From NCBI GenBank assembly GCA_946480545.1, contig CAMLKY010000010.1, forward strand, positions 1 to 13,334: a stretch of DNA of 13,334 bases, written 5' to 3'. The DNA is from an uncultured Acidobacteriota bacterium (GTDB taxonomy: Bacteria; Acidobacteriota; Blastocatellia; Pyrinomonadales; Pyrinomonadaceae). A program made the translations under genes and the position numbers. The notes beneath the pieces were generated by a model, which saw only the letters and a program-made list of their open reading frames with translations, had not been told where the DNA came from and did no database searches. Of the stretch, positions 1 to 7,534 are shown piece by piece. Position 1 is the stretch's first letter. Each line of letters opens with the position of its first letter.

Positions 1-1
1 C

Positions 2-538
2 ACGATGGTGCTTCACTATAACAAGAACAATCGTCAGATGAAGGCGGGCGATGTCGTCTACATGGACTACGGCGCCGATTACGATTACTACACGTCTGAC
101 ATTACGCGGACGTGGCCGGTCGGTGATCGTTTCACTCCCGAGCAGGAAAAAATGTACCGCTGCATCCTCGAAGCTCGGGCCGCGATCTTCGCCGCGATCA
201 AACCAGGAGCATCGGTCCCGGATCTCCAGAACGCTGCCGCTGCGATTTACAAGAAGTACGGATTTGAGAAGGAGTGTGCTTCGACGAATCGTTACGGCGG
301 GCACTTCATCGGGATGTCGGTACACGATGTCGGAGACCGTAGCCGCCCGTTCGTGCCGGGAGTGGTCTTCAACGTCGAACCGTTTCTTTCCGATGAAAAG
401 AACCAGGTTCACGTCCGGCTCGAGGATACAGTACTCGTGACAGCGACCGGATATGAAAATTTGACTGCCGACGTCCCGGCCGAGGTCAATGAGATCTATG
501 CGTTGCTGAAGCAAAAGCCGATCGACGTAAGCAAATAG
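2..538 (+). CDS. Xaa-Pro aminopeptidase (M24 / aminopeptidase P family), C-terminal part
   Basis: This is the C-terminal catalytic half of an M24 'pita-bread' metallopeptidase that removes N-terminal residues preceding proline. The 5' end lies outside the window, and the frame is open from base 2. Counting from the first visible Met (base 5), the five expected metal ligands are all present: D21 in MDYGAD, D32 in SDITRT, H100 in GGHFIGMSVHDVG, E125 in NVEP and E140 in RLED. The SDITRT and VHDVGD motifs favour aminopeptidase P/prolidase over methionine aminopeptidase. There is no signal peptide or membrane segment in the visible part. Its stop lies only 12 bases from the stop of the convergent purN gene, and I see no terminator hairpin between them. 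Family assignment is firm; the exact substrate class (aminopeptidase or prolidase) is not. Confidence 0.92.
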   Translation, partial: TMVLHYNKNNRQMKAGDVVYMDYGADYDYYTSDITRTWPVGDRFTPEQEKMYRCILEARAAIFAAIKPGASVPDLQNAAAAIYKKYGFEKECASTNRYGGHFIGMSVHDVGDRSRPFVPGVVFNVEPFLSDEKNQVHVRLEDTVLVTATGYENLTADVPAEVNEIYALLKQKPIDVSK

Positions 539-550
539 GTCGGATAGCAG

Positions 551-1156
551 TTACCGGTTTTCACCTATCACTTGTTCCGGGAGCCGAACCGCTCTGCCAT
601 CGACGATTCGGCGTACCGCCTCGACGTATGCGGAGTGCTCTTCATCGAGTATCCGTGCCGCGAGCGAGTCTGAGGTGTCGTCGTCTTTCACCTCGACCGC
701 TCGCTGCAGGATGATCGGCCCCGCATCCAACTCTTCATTCACAAAGTGAACGGTGCAACCCGTGATCTTCACGCCGTGCTCGAATGCCTGCCGCTGCGCG
801 TCGAGTCCGGGAAACGCTGGCAGCAAACTCGGGTGAATGTTGACGATCCGGTGCCGGAACGCTCCGATGAAATCTTTCGACAGCAGACGCATGTAACCCG
901 CGAGGCATACCAGTTCGACGTTTCGTTTCCTCAGCTCTGCGATAATTTCCGCGTCGTGCGCTTCGCGCAAACGGCCTCGGCGTTCGATCACGACAGTTTC
1001 AACACCGCGTTCACGAGCCTTCTCGAGTCCCGCTGCGGCGGGCTTGTCACTTATTACGACCACGACCTGCGAGTTCGGGATCTCGCCGTTCTTTACCGCA
1101 TCCACGAGCGCGACCATGTTCGATCCGCGGCCGGATATGAGAATGCCGATGTTCAT
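551..1156 (-). CDS. purN: Phosphoribosylglycinamide formyltransferase (GART 1)
   Basis: Cytoplasmic enzyme of de novo purine synthesis that transfers a formyl group from 10-formyl-tetrahydrofolate to GAR. At 201 aa it has the normal family length. The N-terminal phosphate-binding motif SGRGSNM is at residues 8-14. The folate/catalytic block includes LAGYMRLL, then NIHPSLLP with N106 and H108, and D144 in ELDAGPI; these match the numbering of the E. coli catalytic triad. The ATG at 1156 gives the canonical MNIGILISGRGSN start. It is the last gene of a minus-strand operon: its start lies 3 bases beyond the stop of the transglutaminase-like gene, so co-transcription is expected. No Shine-Dalgarno sequence is visible upstream. 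The protein looks intact, unlike purM upstream in the same operon. Confidence 0.97.
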   Translation of the reverse strand: MNIGILISGRGSNMVALVDAVKNGEIPNSQVVVVISDKPAAAGLEKARERGVETVVIERRGRLREAHDAEIIAELRKRNVELVCLAGYMRLLSKDFIGAFRHRIVNIHPSLLPAFPGLDAQRQAFEHGVKITGCTVHFVNEELDAGPIILQRAVEVKDDDTSDSLAARILDEEHSAYVEAVRRIVDGRAVRLPEQVIGENR

Positions 1157-1159
1157 GGA

Positions 1160-2305
1160 CTAGAAGAAATCGAGAATGCGATATGAGATCGCATCGTGGA
1201 TGACATTCGAGTTTTTCGGATCCTGGATGTACTGCACGTTCGTGAGACGGCCGTATTCGACTACCTGCGACTTCCCGATCTGGAATCCCGCGGCCGTCGT
1301 TTCCGCTATCAGCCACGGCCGACGGTTCCACTCGAAATCGAGCTTGTTCTCGTTCGGATAGTTCCCCTGCGGGACCGCGACTGTGATGTGACGCGGGCAG
1401 TAGAGGAGTATGTACTCTTCGTTGATCTGTTCAAGCATCGAGGCGAGAAGTATCGTCTTGTTGCTGCAGTCGGCTGAGCCGGTCATCAGTGTTTCGCTCG
1501 CTCGCTTCAACTTTTCGCGCGACGAAACGGCCTCGGCAAAACTGTACTCGATCTCGGTCGAAACAAAGTCGACGAGCCGCTGGATCCGCGCTTCCCGATC
1601 GGGACCTACATCTTTGAGCAGGTCATCCACCAGACGCTTTAACGAAGGCTCACCCGGCTTTGCGACCATGATCCCGTGGTTCGCAAATACCATCTGCGGT
1701 TCGTCACGACGCTCCGGAGCTTTCGCAACAAGCCTGCCGCCGTAGAGCTGTGAATTATTCGCCAGGTTCTTGAGCTCTTCGAGGCTCGGCGCGTACGTCA
1801 CCGAGCTGAAGGGAAAATTTACAGACTGTTTCGTGTCGAGCTTGAAATTATCCGTTGTCGTCTTAAAGAAGCGGAATGCGTAGGCGGAAGGCGTCAATGT
1901 GTAATCATCGAGCTTGATCGTTCCGTTTTCCGAGGTACCGAAATCGACCTTCGTGATGTCTTTGAAATATTTCGAGAGAAATTCCTGAAATTCTTCTTCG
2001 GTGCTCTCCGGGAACGTGAAGTAGGCCTGCTTTTCCCGCCACGCATATTTTTCGAGCCGCGCTTTACCGAGGAGTTGTCGGCGAAACTCCTCGCCGGAAT
2101 AGCTGGTCTGGGCCAGCATGAATACCATTGTTTCCCGGATCTCGGCCGCGAGGAGTTCTGCCGGGTCCGGCGGCGTCGGCGCGGTGAATCGATACGCGGC
2201 GTAACCAGCCGCCGCAAGCACAAAGAACGCAAGCAAACCGATCACGACAAGCTTCTTGTCCGGACCGCGCTTTGTATCAGAATCAAATAAACTTCCTGCT
2301 GACAT
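1160..2305 (-). CDS. Membrane-anchored transglutaminase-like domain protein
   Basis: A 381-aa protein of unknown specific role. It has a short cytoplasmic N-terminus (about residues 1-17), one hydrophobic helix (about 18-40) followed by a Pro-rich linker, and then a long extracytoplasmic region. The C-terminal part resembles the transglutaminase/papain-like fold. The likely catalytic Cys is C280 in SADCSNKTILLASMLEQ, the His is H306 in RHITVAVP, and the acidic partner is probably E335 in LIAETTAAGFQIG. The region between (about 45-240) has no motif I recognise. I chose the ATG at 2305 because the open frame further upstream only mirrors purM on another frame, and the Met precedes a sensible anchor. 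It starts 11 bases after the purM stop and ends 3 bases before purN. Such domains can be proteases, amidases or crosslinkers; which one applies here cannot be told. No obvious link to purine synthesis is visible. Confidence 0.85.
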   Translation of the reverse strand: MSAGSLFDSDTKRGPDKKLVVIGLLAFFVLAAAGYAAYRFTAPTPPDPAELLAAEIRETMVFMLAQTSYSGEEFRRQLLGKARLEKYAWREKQAYFTFPESTEEEFQEFLSKYFKDITKVDFGTSENGTIKLDDYTLTPSAYAFRFFKTTTDNFKLDTKQSVNFPFSSVTYAPSLEELKNLANNSQLYGGRLVAKAPERRDEPQMVFANHGIMVAKPGEPSLKRLVDDLLKDVGPDREARIQRLVDFVSTEIEYSFAEAVSSREKLKRASETLMTGSADCSNKTILLASMLEQINEEYILLYCPRHITVAVPQGNYPNENKLDFEWNRRPWLIAETTAAGFQIGKSQVVEYGRLTNVQYIQDPKNSNVIHDAISYRILDFF

Positions 2306-2316
2306 TTTACTTTTGA

Positions 2317-3311
2317 TCAAACGATCGAGACGGTTCCGTTTCCTGCAATGACATGGCCGATCTCGAAGCTCTCTTTTAGATGCCGTGCAATGTCTGCCCT
2401 GTCGTCCGCAGAGCAAACGAGGATCATCCCGATTCCCATATTGAATGTTCTGAACATCTCTCGGTCCGAGACATTTCCGAGCCGCTGCATAGTCCCAAAG
2501 ACCGGAAGCTCCGGCCACGTCCCGCGTTTTATCTCGACCGAACAACTTTCCGGCAGGATCCGGGGGATGTTCTCCAGAAATCCTCCGCCTGTTATGTGTG
2601 CCAGCCCCTTGATCTTTCCCCCATCCAGAAGTTGATCAAGCCGGGGCAGAAAGCTCTGATGCGTTCTCAACAGGGCGTCGCCGACCGTCTCACCCAACTC
2701 TTCCAGGAATGTGCCCGCCGTACAGCCTTCAAGTTCGAAGAATAACTTTCGCGCCAGCGAGTAGCCGTTTGTCTGGAGACCGTTTGATGGAATTCCCAAA
2801 ACCACATCACCTGGCTCGATCGACTTTCCATCTATCACTTTAGGTCTATCGACAACGCCGACAATGAAGCCGGCGAGATCGTACTCGCCTGGCGGATAAA
2901 AGTCCGGCATCTCGGCCGTTTCGCCGCCGAGTAGAACGCAGCCATTCTCACGACAAGCGGTCGCCATGCCCTCGACGACTGAAGCCGTGATATCCGGCTC
3001 CAGCTTTCCGGTCGCAAAGTAATCCAGAAAGAACAGCGGCCGCGCGCCCTGGACGAGTATGTCGTTGACGCAGTGATTCACGAGGTCGGCTCCGACGGTG
3101 TTAATTTCGTGCCGACCCCATCAGCCGAAGCTACAAGTATCGGATCGCTCATCTGCGGAAACGCTCCAGAGAACATCCCGCCAAAGCTGCCGATCTCGGT
3201 CAGCGTGCGCTCATTGAAGGTGCTGCGGGCATACTCCCTGATCCTGGCGACAGCTTGATTTGCTTTATCGATCGACACGCCCGCGTCGGCGTATGAGATT
3301 GATTGCGACAT
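2317..3311 (-). pseudogene. purM: Phosphoribosylformylglycinamidine cyclo-ligase (AIR synthetase), disrupted by an internal deletion/frameshift
   Basis: PurM makes aminoimidazole ribonucleotide from FGAM using ATP. Two reading frames share the gene. The 5' part (3311-3078, 77 codons) starts MSQSISYADAGVSID and runs to ADGVGTKL, then falls into out-of-frame codons and a stop. The 3' part (usable from about 3100 down to 2317) resumes with TVGADLVNHCVNDILVQGA and continues to a normal C-terminus with LGGETAEMP and LAHITGGGFLENIPR. In E. coli PurM ten residues separate GTKL from TIG; here two bases do, so about 28 nt is missing around 3100-3106 and the frame changes. No canonical slippery heptamer is present, and nine residues would still be missing after a slip. 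A real mutation or an assembly/strain-mixing error are both possible. It sits 3 bases after the NAT stop, in an operon with purN. Confidence 0.85.
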
Positions 3312-3314
3312 AAA

Positions 3315-4082
3315 TTAACTGGCTTCGGACGGTCTTTCGATCGCAAATTCGCGTGCGAGCGTCGTATAGAAATCGTTGTCGGACGCGATCGGGGCCTCTG
3401 TCTTTCTTCCCTCGACCGTTACGAGAAAACTCTTGTCCGTGAGCGTTTTTCGACCCCGCTCGGTCATTATCGAGCAGAGCTTTCCCTTGGTGAAATGTGA
3501 GTCGGGCGAGTACTGCTGATAGTCACACATTTCCGCAAAATCGGAAAGCTCATGGTCGACATCCCTGAAAATGTATTCGCTGTGCCATCCGCCATCGTTG
3601 TACTTCACGACCTCATAATAACCGCCACCAAATGTACGGATCCGAAAGATCCCATTCGCGTCGTTCTGATCGTCTTCCACGACAAACCGCAAAGGTTCGG
3701 CGGTGAATGCACCGAACCCGACATCGACCAAATACTCGGCTTCTCCGACTGACGCGATGATCGCGGCATGATCGAATTCGGGACCGTGCTCACCTCCGTT
3801 GAACACCCTTGCCGAGATAAGTCTGGTCTCAAACCCGAGCCTTTTCAGAAGCTCGTTGAAGAGACCGTTGAGCTCGTAACAAAAACCCCCACGGCGTTGC
3901 TCAACGATCTTTTTGTAGAAGGCATTCAAGTCCAGCGTGATCGGCCGCTTCCAGTGAATGTCCAGATTCTCGAACGGTATCGAAAGAAGATGTCTCCGCT
4001 GAAGCTGTTTTAACCAGTCAACGTCCACTCGGGCGGCGGCCTCATCGATACCGATTCTATCTAGATACTCTCCGGTATTCAT
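3315..4082 (-). CDS. Arylamine N-acetyltransferase (NAT) family protein
   Basis: Cytoplasmic acyl-CoA-dependent acetyltransferase of the NAT/TBNAT family, which acetylates arylamines, hydrazines or related amines by a Cys-linked intermediate. At 255 aa it is near the usual 260-280. Motifs run in the expected order: IPFENLDI (35-42), RGGFCYELN with catalytic C68, FDHAAI with H105 and VDVGFG with D120, so the Cys-His-Asp triad is complete. The start at 4082 gives the typical NAT opening (YLDRIGI). It is the first gene of the minus-strand operon continuing into purM, the transglutaminase-like gene and purN; its stop is 3 bases from the purM start. A good -10 box lies just upstream and leaves only a very short leader, with no Shine-Dalgarno sequence. 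The physiological substrate is unknown; some bacterial relatives act in secondary metabolism. Confidence 0.94.
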   Translation of the reverse strand: MNTGEYLDRIGIDEAAARVDVDWLKQLQRRHLLSIPFENLDIHWKRPITLDLNAFYKKIVEQRRGGFCYELNGLFNELLKRLGFETRLISARVFNGGEHGPEFDHAAIIASVGEAEYLVDVGFGAFTAEPLRFVVEDDQNDANGIFRIRTFGGGYYEVVKYNDGGWHSEYIFRDVDHELSDFAEMCDYQQYSPDSHFTKGKLCSIMTERGRKTLTDKSFLVTVEGRKTEAPIASDNDFYTTLAREFAIERPSEAS

Positions 4083-4097
4083 GCAGGTGAAGTAGAG

Positions 4098-4127
4098 ATT
4101 ATAGACCCTTCATCCGAGCATTGACCA
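4098..4127 (-). promoter_or_regulatory. Predicted sigma-70-type promoter for the NAT-purM-purN operon
   Basis: On the minus strand there is a perfect TATAAT -10 box (4103-4098), an 18-base spacer and TGGTCA (4127-4122), matching 4 of 6 bases of the -35 consensus. Transcription would start near 4090, leaving only about 8 bases before the NAT start codon. The operon message would therefore be nearly leaderless, in agreement with the absence of a ribosome-binding site. Confidence 0.5.
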
Positions 4128-4185
4128 TTCGCCGAACCAAGGGCTCCTCTTCCGTCGCAACGGCACTTTGTCGTAAATTTTATCT

Positions 4186-4569
4186 ATGAGTTTCACGCTT
4201 CACGACATGGGTTCTGAAAACTTCCAATTCAGCGCAAACGTATGGAATTGGAAGGCCACGCTCGAGATAATCAAGAGTCTCGATATAGTCAGCGAAGGTA
4301 AGGTCAGGCAAATGAGTTATAACGCTACGGGAGCAAAGATAGATATTGACGACGCCCACGCGATCGGCGCGGGTATACGCGATTCGATACTTCCGAAGAT
4401 CCCGGACGGCGGGCGGATGTTCGCGGACCTCCGAGTTACCGACGAGCCCGACGATATGACGCTGCATCGGGATGATGACGAACAGTGGAAGAACTACAGT
4501 GTCACCCGCGACTGGCTCGCCGAGTTTTCAGATTTCTGTCTACGTTCGAAAGGTTTTCAGATATTCTGA
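4186..4569 (+). CDS. Hypothetical protein, 127 aa, in a two-gene unit with a DUF445 protein
   Basis: I do not recognise this family. The 127-aa product is soluble, acidic and Trp/Asp-rich, with no signal peptide or membrane segment. Visible blocks are FQFSANVWNWKATLEIIKSL near the N-terminus, then VRQMSYNATGAKIDIDDAHAIGAGI, which looks like a strand-turn-helix unit, and an Asp-rich stretch (DEPDD...HRDDDEQW) before a C-terminal helix. It is transcribed divergently from the NAT operon across about 100 bases and is followed 13 bases later by the DUF445 gene, so the two are probably co-transcribed. No Shine-Dalgarno sequence precedes the ATG. TAAATT at 4174-4179 lies 6 bases before it, which would suit a leaderless transcript, but no good -35 box is visible. 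The coding call rests on clean codon structure and its tight spacing. Confidence 0.75.
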   Translation: MSFTLHDMGSENFQFSANVWNWKATLEIIKSLDIVSEGKVRQMSYNATGAKIDIDDAHAIGAGIRDSILPKIPDGGRMFADLRVTDEPDDMTLHRDDDEQWKNYSVTRDWLAEFSDFCLRSKGFQIF

Positions 4570-4582
4570 TACGACCGTGTAG

Positions 4583-6208
4583 ATGGATTTTCTGAATGAC
4601 ATCGCCAGCGCTCTCACCCCTTTCCTAAAGAACATCTGGGTTCAGATCGGGCTGCTGATCCTTTTCGCCACCGCCCACGGTTACGCCGGTGCCTGGCTGG
4701 CGGTGAGGATGCTGTTCCGCCCGCGCCAACCTTTCAAGATTCTAGGAATAACATTGTTCCCTCAGGGTATGATCCCACGTCACCGTGATCGTCTGGCGAA
4801 CGCTATCGGAAAGGCCGTCGGCGAAGAGCTCGTATCGCAGGAGACGATCATGGACGAGCTGCTCGGTAAGGATTTTCTACGACGCAAGATCTACGGAGTC
4901 ATTGAGACTTACACTCATGAACTCGTCTCGCAGAATTATCCGTCGCTTATCGAAGCACTTCCGTCCAAGCTCCGATCCCCGGTCCTTGAAGCAATAACGT
5001 CGCTGCAATTCAAAGTTGCCGAGCACATCGAGAACGTCCTGAAAAGCGAAGAGTCGCTCACCACGATCAGCGGCTTCGTCGAGCGTCGCGTCGACGAGGT
5101 CCTTTCGCGTCGCGTTTCGTCGGTTGTCGACGAAGAGACTTTCGAGAAGATTGTCGGCTTCCTGCAAGAACGGATCCGGACGGCGCTGCACTCGCCCGAG
5201 CTGGAGCATAAGATCCGAAGCTTTGTGAACCGGCGCGTCGAGGATCTCGCGAACACACCTACCCCGCTTGGTGAGCTGTTTACGCCGGACGCCATCTCAC
5301 TTCTACGGGAAAAGGCAGGTGAGCAGATCGCACCGATGGCGCATCACCTGACAGAGATCGCAGCCGCCGAACGAACGCGTAATCAGATCGGTTCGCTAAT
5401 TAAGCGCGAGGTGCACAATTACTACGAGGCTCTGCCGTTCTTCAAGAAGATATTCGTCTCGCGTGAGAATCTTCTGGGCGAGGTCGATGACCTGGTCAAC
5501 GAAAGTCTTCCGCGCCGGATCGAGGAAACGCTCAAGGGTGACTTCTTCGCCGAGGAAGCGCGAAACTTCATCGATACCAGCATCGACACCGCACTCGCTC
5601 GGCCGCTTCCGGACGTTATCGGGAAAATAAACCCCGAACAGCTAGAGCGGGTCAAAGAGCAGATCAGTAACGCCGTACTATCGTTGCTCCGCGGAGACGA
5701 GATGATGCATCAGATCTCCGCTTATATCACCGACACGCTCGCACAATTCAGACCGCACAGCATCGATTCGATAATGCGGACCCTGCATCCCGAGTCTGAA
5801 GCGAAACTCAAGAACATGCTGTCGAAGGGGCTGCTGAATGTTGTGGCTCGCGAGGACACATCGAAGATCATCAACGCGATGCTCTCCACTCAGATCGAGA
5901 ATCTCCTCGCGGCACCGATCGGGCGACTGTCCGATAACATCTCGGAAGAAAAACTCCGCGCGGCGAGCGAAAGCTTCGCAGAAACGATAATCGCGGCCAT
6001 CCGGGAAAAGCTGCCCGAGGCGATCAAGGAGTTTGATGTCGGGGGCGTCGTCCGGCAGAAGATAATGACCTACCCGGCGGAGAAGCTCGAGATGCTTGTA
6101 CTGTCCGTGGCGAAAGAGCACCTGCGGACGATCGAATGGTTCGGGGCCCTGTTCGGACTTTTTATCGGGATTCTCCAGGCCATCCAGTTCTACATCTACG
6201 CGAAATAA
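4583..6208 (+). CDS. DUF445 family membrane protein
   Basis: A 541-aa protein of the DUF445 (YheB/YjiN-like) family, whose function is not established. The N-terminal membrane helix (about 18-48) includes GYAGAWLAVRMLFRP. The hallmark segment after it, FPQGMIPRHRDRLANAIGKAVGEELVSQETI (about 60-90), fits the DUF445 signature. A long, mostly alpha-helical charged region (about 90-515) carries repeated helix patterns such as VERRVDEVLSRR, VNRRVEDL and IDTSIDTAL, suggesting amphipathic repeats. A C-terminal membrane helix (about 517-540, WFGALFGLFIGILQAIQFYIYA) ends the protein, so both ends are in the membrane and the middle probably lies on one side. It starts 13 bases after the 127-aa gene. 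Length and end-to-end family pattern indicate an intact gene. Confidence 0.9.
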   Translation: MDFLNDIASALTPFLKNIWVQIGLLILFATAHGYAGAWLAVRMLFRPRQPFKILGITLFPQGMIPRHRDRLANAIGKAVGEELVSQETIMDELLGKDFLRRKIYGVIETYTHELVSQNYPSLIEALPSKLRSPVLEAITSLQFKVAEHIENVLKSEESLTTISGFVERRVDEVLSRRVSSVVDEETFEKIVGFLQERIRTALHSPELEHKIRSFVNRRVEDLANTPTPLGELFTPDAISLLREKAGEQIAPMAHHLTEIAAAERTRNQIGSLIKREVHNYYEALPFFKKIFVSRENLLGEVDDLVNESLPRRIEETLKGDFFAEEARNFIDTSIDTALARPLPDVIGKINPEQLERVKEQISNAVLSLLRGDEMMHQISAYITDTLAQFRPHSIDSIMRTLHPESEAKLKNMLSKGLLNVVAREDTSKIINAMLSTQIENLLAAPIGRLSDNISEEKLRAASESFAETIIAAIREKLPEAIKEFDVGGVVRQKIMTYPAEKLEMLVLSVAKEHLRTIEWFGALFGLFIGILQAIQFYIYAK

Positions 6209-6288
6209 CATTCCCCGCAATTTCCGCGAACTTTTAGTCTTCGGCAATCGTTTTCTCTCGACAGCTAGAGTTCATGCGGAGGTAATCC

Positions 6289-6987
6289 ATGAAAAAGTTC
6301 GGAATCATAGTTTTCATAATCGCTATTATCGTCGGCGTCGTATTCGCTAATCTCGTCTCGTTTGGCCGCTCCTCGAGCCCTGTCTTCAATTTCTCCTTCG
6401 GTCGCTCGGTAAAAGGTTCGGGTACGACATCCGTGGAGACGCGCGATGTCGGCGAGTTCAGCGGCGTTGATATCGGAGGGGTCTTCGAGGTCGATATCGT
6501 CGCCGGGAACGACTTCTCTGTCGCCATTGAAGCCGATGACAACCTGCACCAGTACATTCAAACAGAAGTGCACGGAAACGTCCTAAAAGTGAGTACAAGC
6601 GAAAGCATTAAATCGCGCGGCCCGCTGCGAGTACGGATCTCGGCTCCCAATATCGAAGATCTCGAAGCATCGGGTGCATCGAAGGTGAATCTCACGGGTA
6701 TCGGCAATTCGGAATTGAGAGTTGATACCAGCGGGGCGTCGAAGATCGTGATCTCGGGCGAGACGACGGATTTGAACATCGATGTAAGCGGAGCGAGCAA
6801 GATCGATGCTTCGAATCTTCGCGCTAAGACGGCTACTGTCGATGCAAGCGGGGCGAGCCATGTAGACGTATTCGTGACCGATCGGTTGAACTCGGAAGCA
6901 TCCGGTGCAAGCAAGGTTAGTTACTCTGGAAATCCGACGAGTGTCGAGCAGAGTTCGTCGGGTGCGAGCAAGATCCATCGCAGGTAA
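6289..6987 (+). CDS. Membrane-anchored head-GIN-domain (DUF2807) protein with SGAS repeat turns
   Basis: A 232-aa envelope protein. An uncleaved signal anchor or signal peptide occupies residues 4-23, and a Ser/Gly-rich linker follows to about residue 45. The rest matches the head-GIN/DUF2807 pattern: a strand block (FSGVDIGGVFEVDIVAGNDFSV, 58-79) and then a beta-solenoid-like region. Its turns recur as SGAS at residues 129, 149, 168, 188, 206 and 225, i.e. every 18-20 residues, five of the six followed by Lys. Proteins of this kind are annotated as putative adhesins, but a defined function is lacking. The start is fixed by a strong GGAGGT at 6278-6283, five bases before the ATG. The gene ends at a clear intrinsic terminator, so it is probably transcribed separately from DUF445. 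Confidence 0.9.
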   Translation: MKKFGIIVFIIAIIVGVVFANLVSFGRSSSPVFNFSFGRSVKGSGTTSVETRDVGEFSGVDIGGVFEVDIVAGNDFSVAIEADDNLHQYIQTEVHGNVLKVSTSESIKSRGPLRVRISAPNIEDLEASGASKVNLTGIGNSELRVDTSGASKIVISGETTDLNIDVSGASKIDASNLRAKTATVDASGASHVDVFVTDRLNSEASGASKVSYSGNPTSVEQSSSGASKIHRR

Positions 6988-7008
6988 GTTGAAATTCAAT
7001 AAGGTCCC

Positions 7009-7051
7009 ACGCGGGTGCTCTTGCTTACGAGCTTAGCTCCCGCGTTTTTTT
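7009..7051 (+). terminator. Intrinsic terminator after the GIN-domain gene
   Basis: ACGCGGG (7009-7015) pairs with CCCGCGT (7039-7045), with a second inner helix GCTC/GAGC (7017-7020 with 7029-7032). The stem runs directly into a run of seven T (7045-7051). This is a classic rho-independent terminator 21 bases after the GIN-domain stop codon. Confidence 0.88.
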
Positions 7052-7090
7052 GCGCTTGCATTTTAGGCAAGTGTGATTAATTTAGAATTT

Positions 7091-7534
7091 ATGCCAAGAG
7101 TCGTCTGGGCGATCATCATAGTTGTCGTACTGCTTGCCCTGCTGGGACTTCAGATGCTGCGCGTAAATCCTCCGCCGACATCTAACACGACGCCGCAGCG
7201 GATCTATACCGAGCCGGGCGCGCTCGTGGGAGGTAATGTTCAGATCGAGGCAGGCGAGTTTTATTCGAACCGAATAGATATCAACCGCCGAATGAAACTT
7301 AGCGGGACGTACAAGACTGCGAACGTTCGCTCAAAGGTGTCCATTGTTGTATTAAAGGAAGATCAGTTTGAACCATGGCGGAATGGCAAACCCTACCAAG
7401 CGGTCTCGCAAACGGGTTTTGTTCCTGGTGGACGGGTCCACATCGTGCTCGAGCCGGCGGTTTATTACTTTCTCGTAGATAACCGCCCTAGCGACACAAG
7501 TCAGGCCGTTCAACTCGACTTCACGCTCGAATGA
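7091..7534 (+). CDS. Small membrane-anchored protein with a beta-rich C-terminal domain, unknown function
   Basis: A 147-aa protein with a short N-terminus, one strong hydrophobic helix (about 3-23, VVWAIIIVVVLLALLGLQML) and a Pro/Thr-rich linker. The extracytoplasmic domain of about 100 residues appears all-beta: alternating hydrophobics in ALVGGNVQIEAGEFY, SKVSIVVLKEDQF, GRVHIVLEPAVYYFLVDNR and QAVQLDFTLE. The order strand, exposed charged loop, then YYFLVDNR is reminiscent of GOLD/jelly-roll-like accessory domains, but I cannot assign a named family. The start is uncertain. The ATG at 7091 places the helix at the very N-terminus and has no Shine-Dalgarno sequence; a GTG at 7073 has AGG five bases upstream and would add MINLEF. 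The gene follows a terminator, so it needs its own promoter, and no terminator is visible after it. Confidence 0.75.
   Translation: MPRVVWAIIIVVVLLALLGLQMLRVNPPPTSNTTPQRIYTEPGALVGGNVQIEAGEFYSNRIDINRRMKLSGTYKTANVRSKVSIVVLKEDQFEPWRNGKPYQAVSQTGFVPGGRVHIVLEPAVYYFLVDNRPSDTSQAVQLDFTLE

Noticed and set aside
2306..2545. Upstream extension of the transglutaminase-like gene to give 461 aa
   Set aside because: The extra 80 codons overlap the conserved C-terminus of purM in another frame and precede the membrane anchor with unrelated basic sequence.
3078..3125. Programmed frameshift in purM
   Set aside because: There is no canonical slippery heptamer or stop-shift signal, and about nine conserved residues are missing as well, which slippage cannot restore.
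4583..6208. DUF445 protein as a tail-fibre or coiled-coil phage component
   Set aside because: The N-terminal signature and paired end membrane helices fit DUF445, and no phage genes are nearby.
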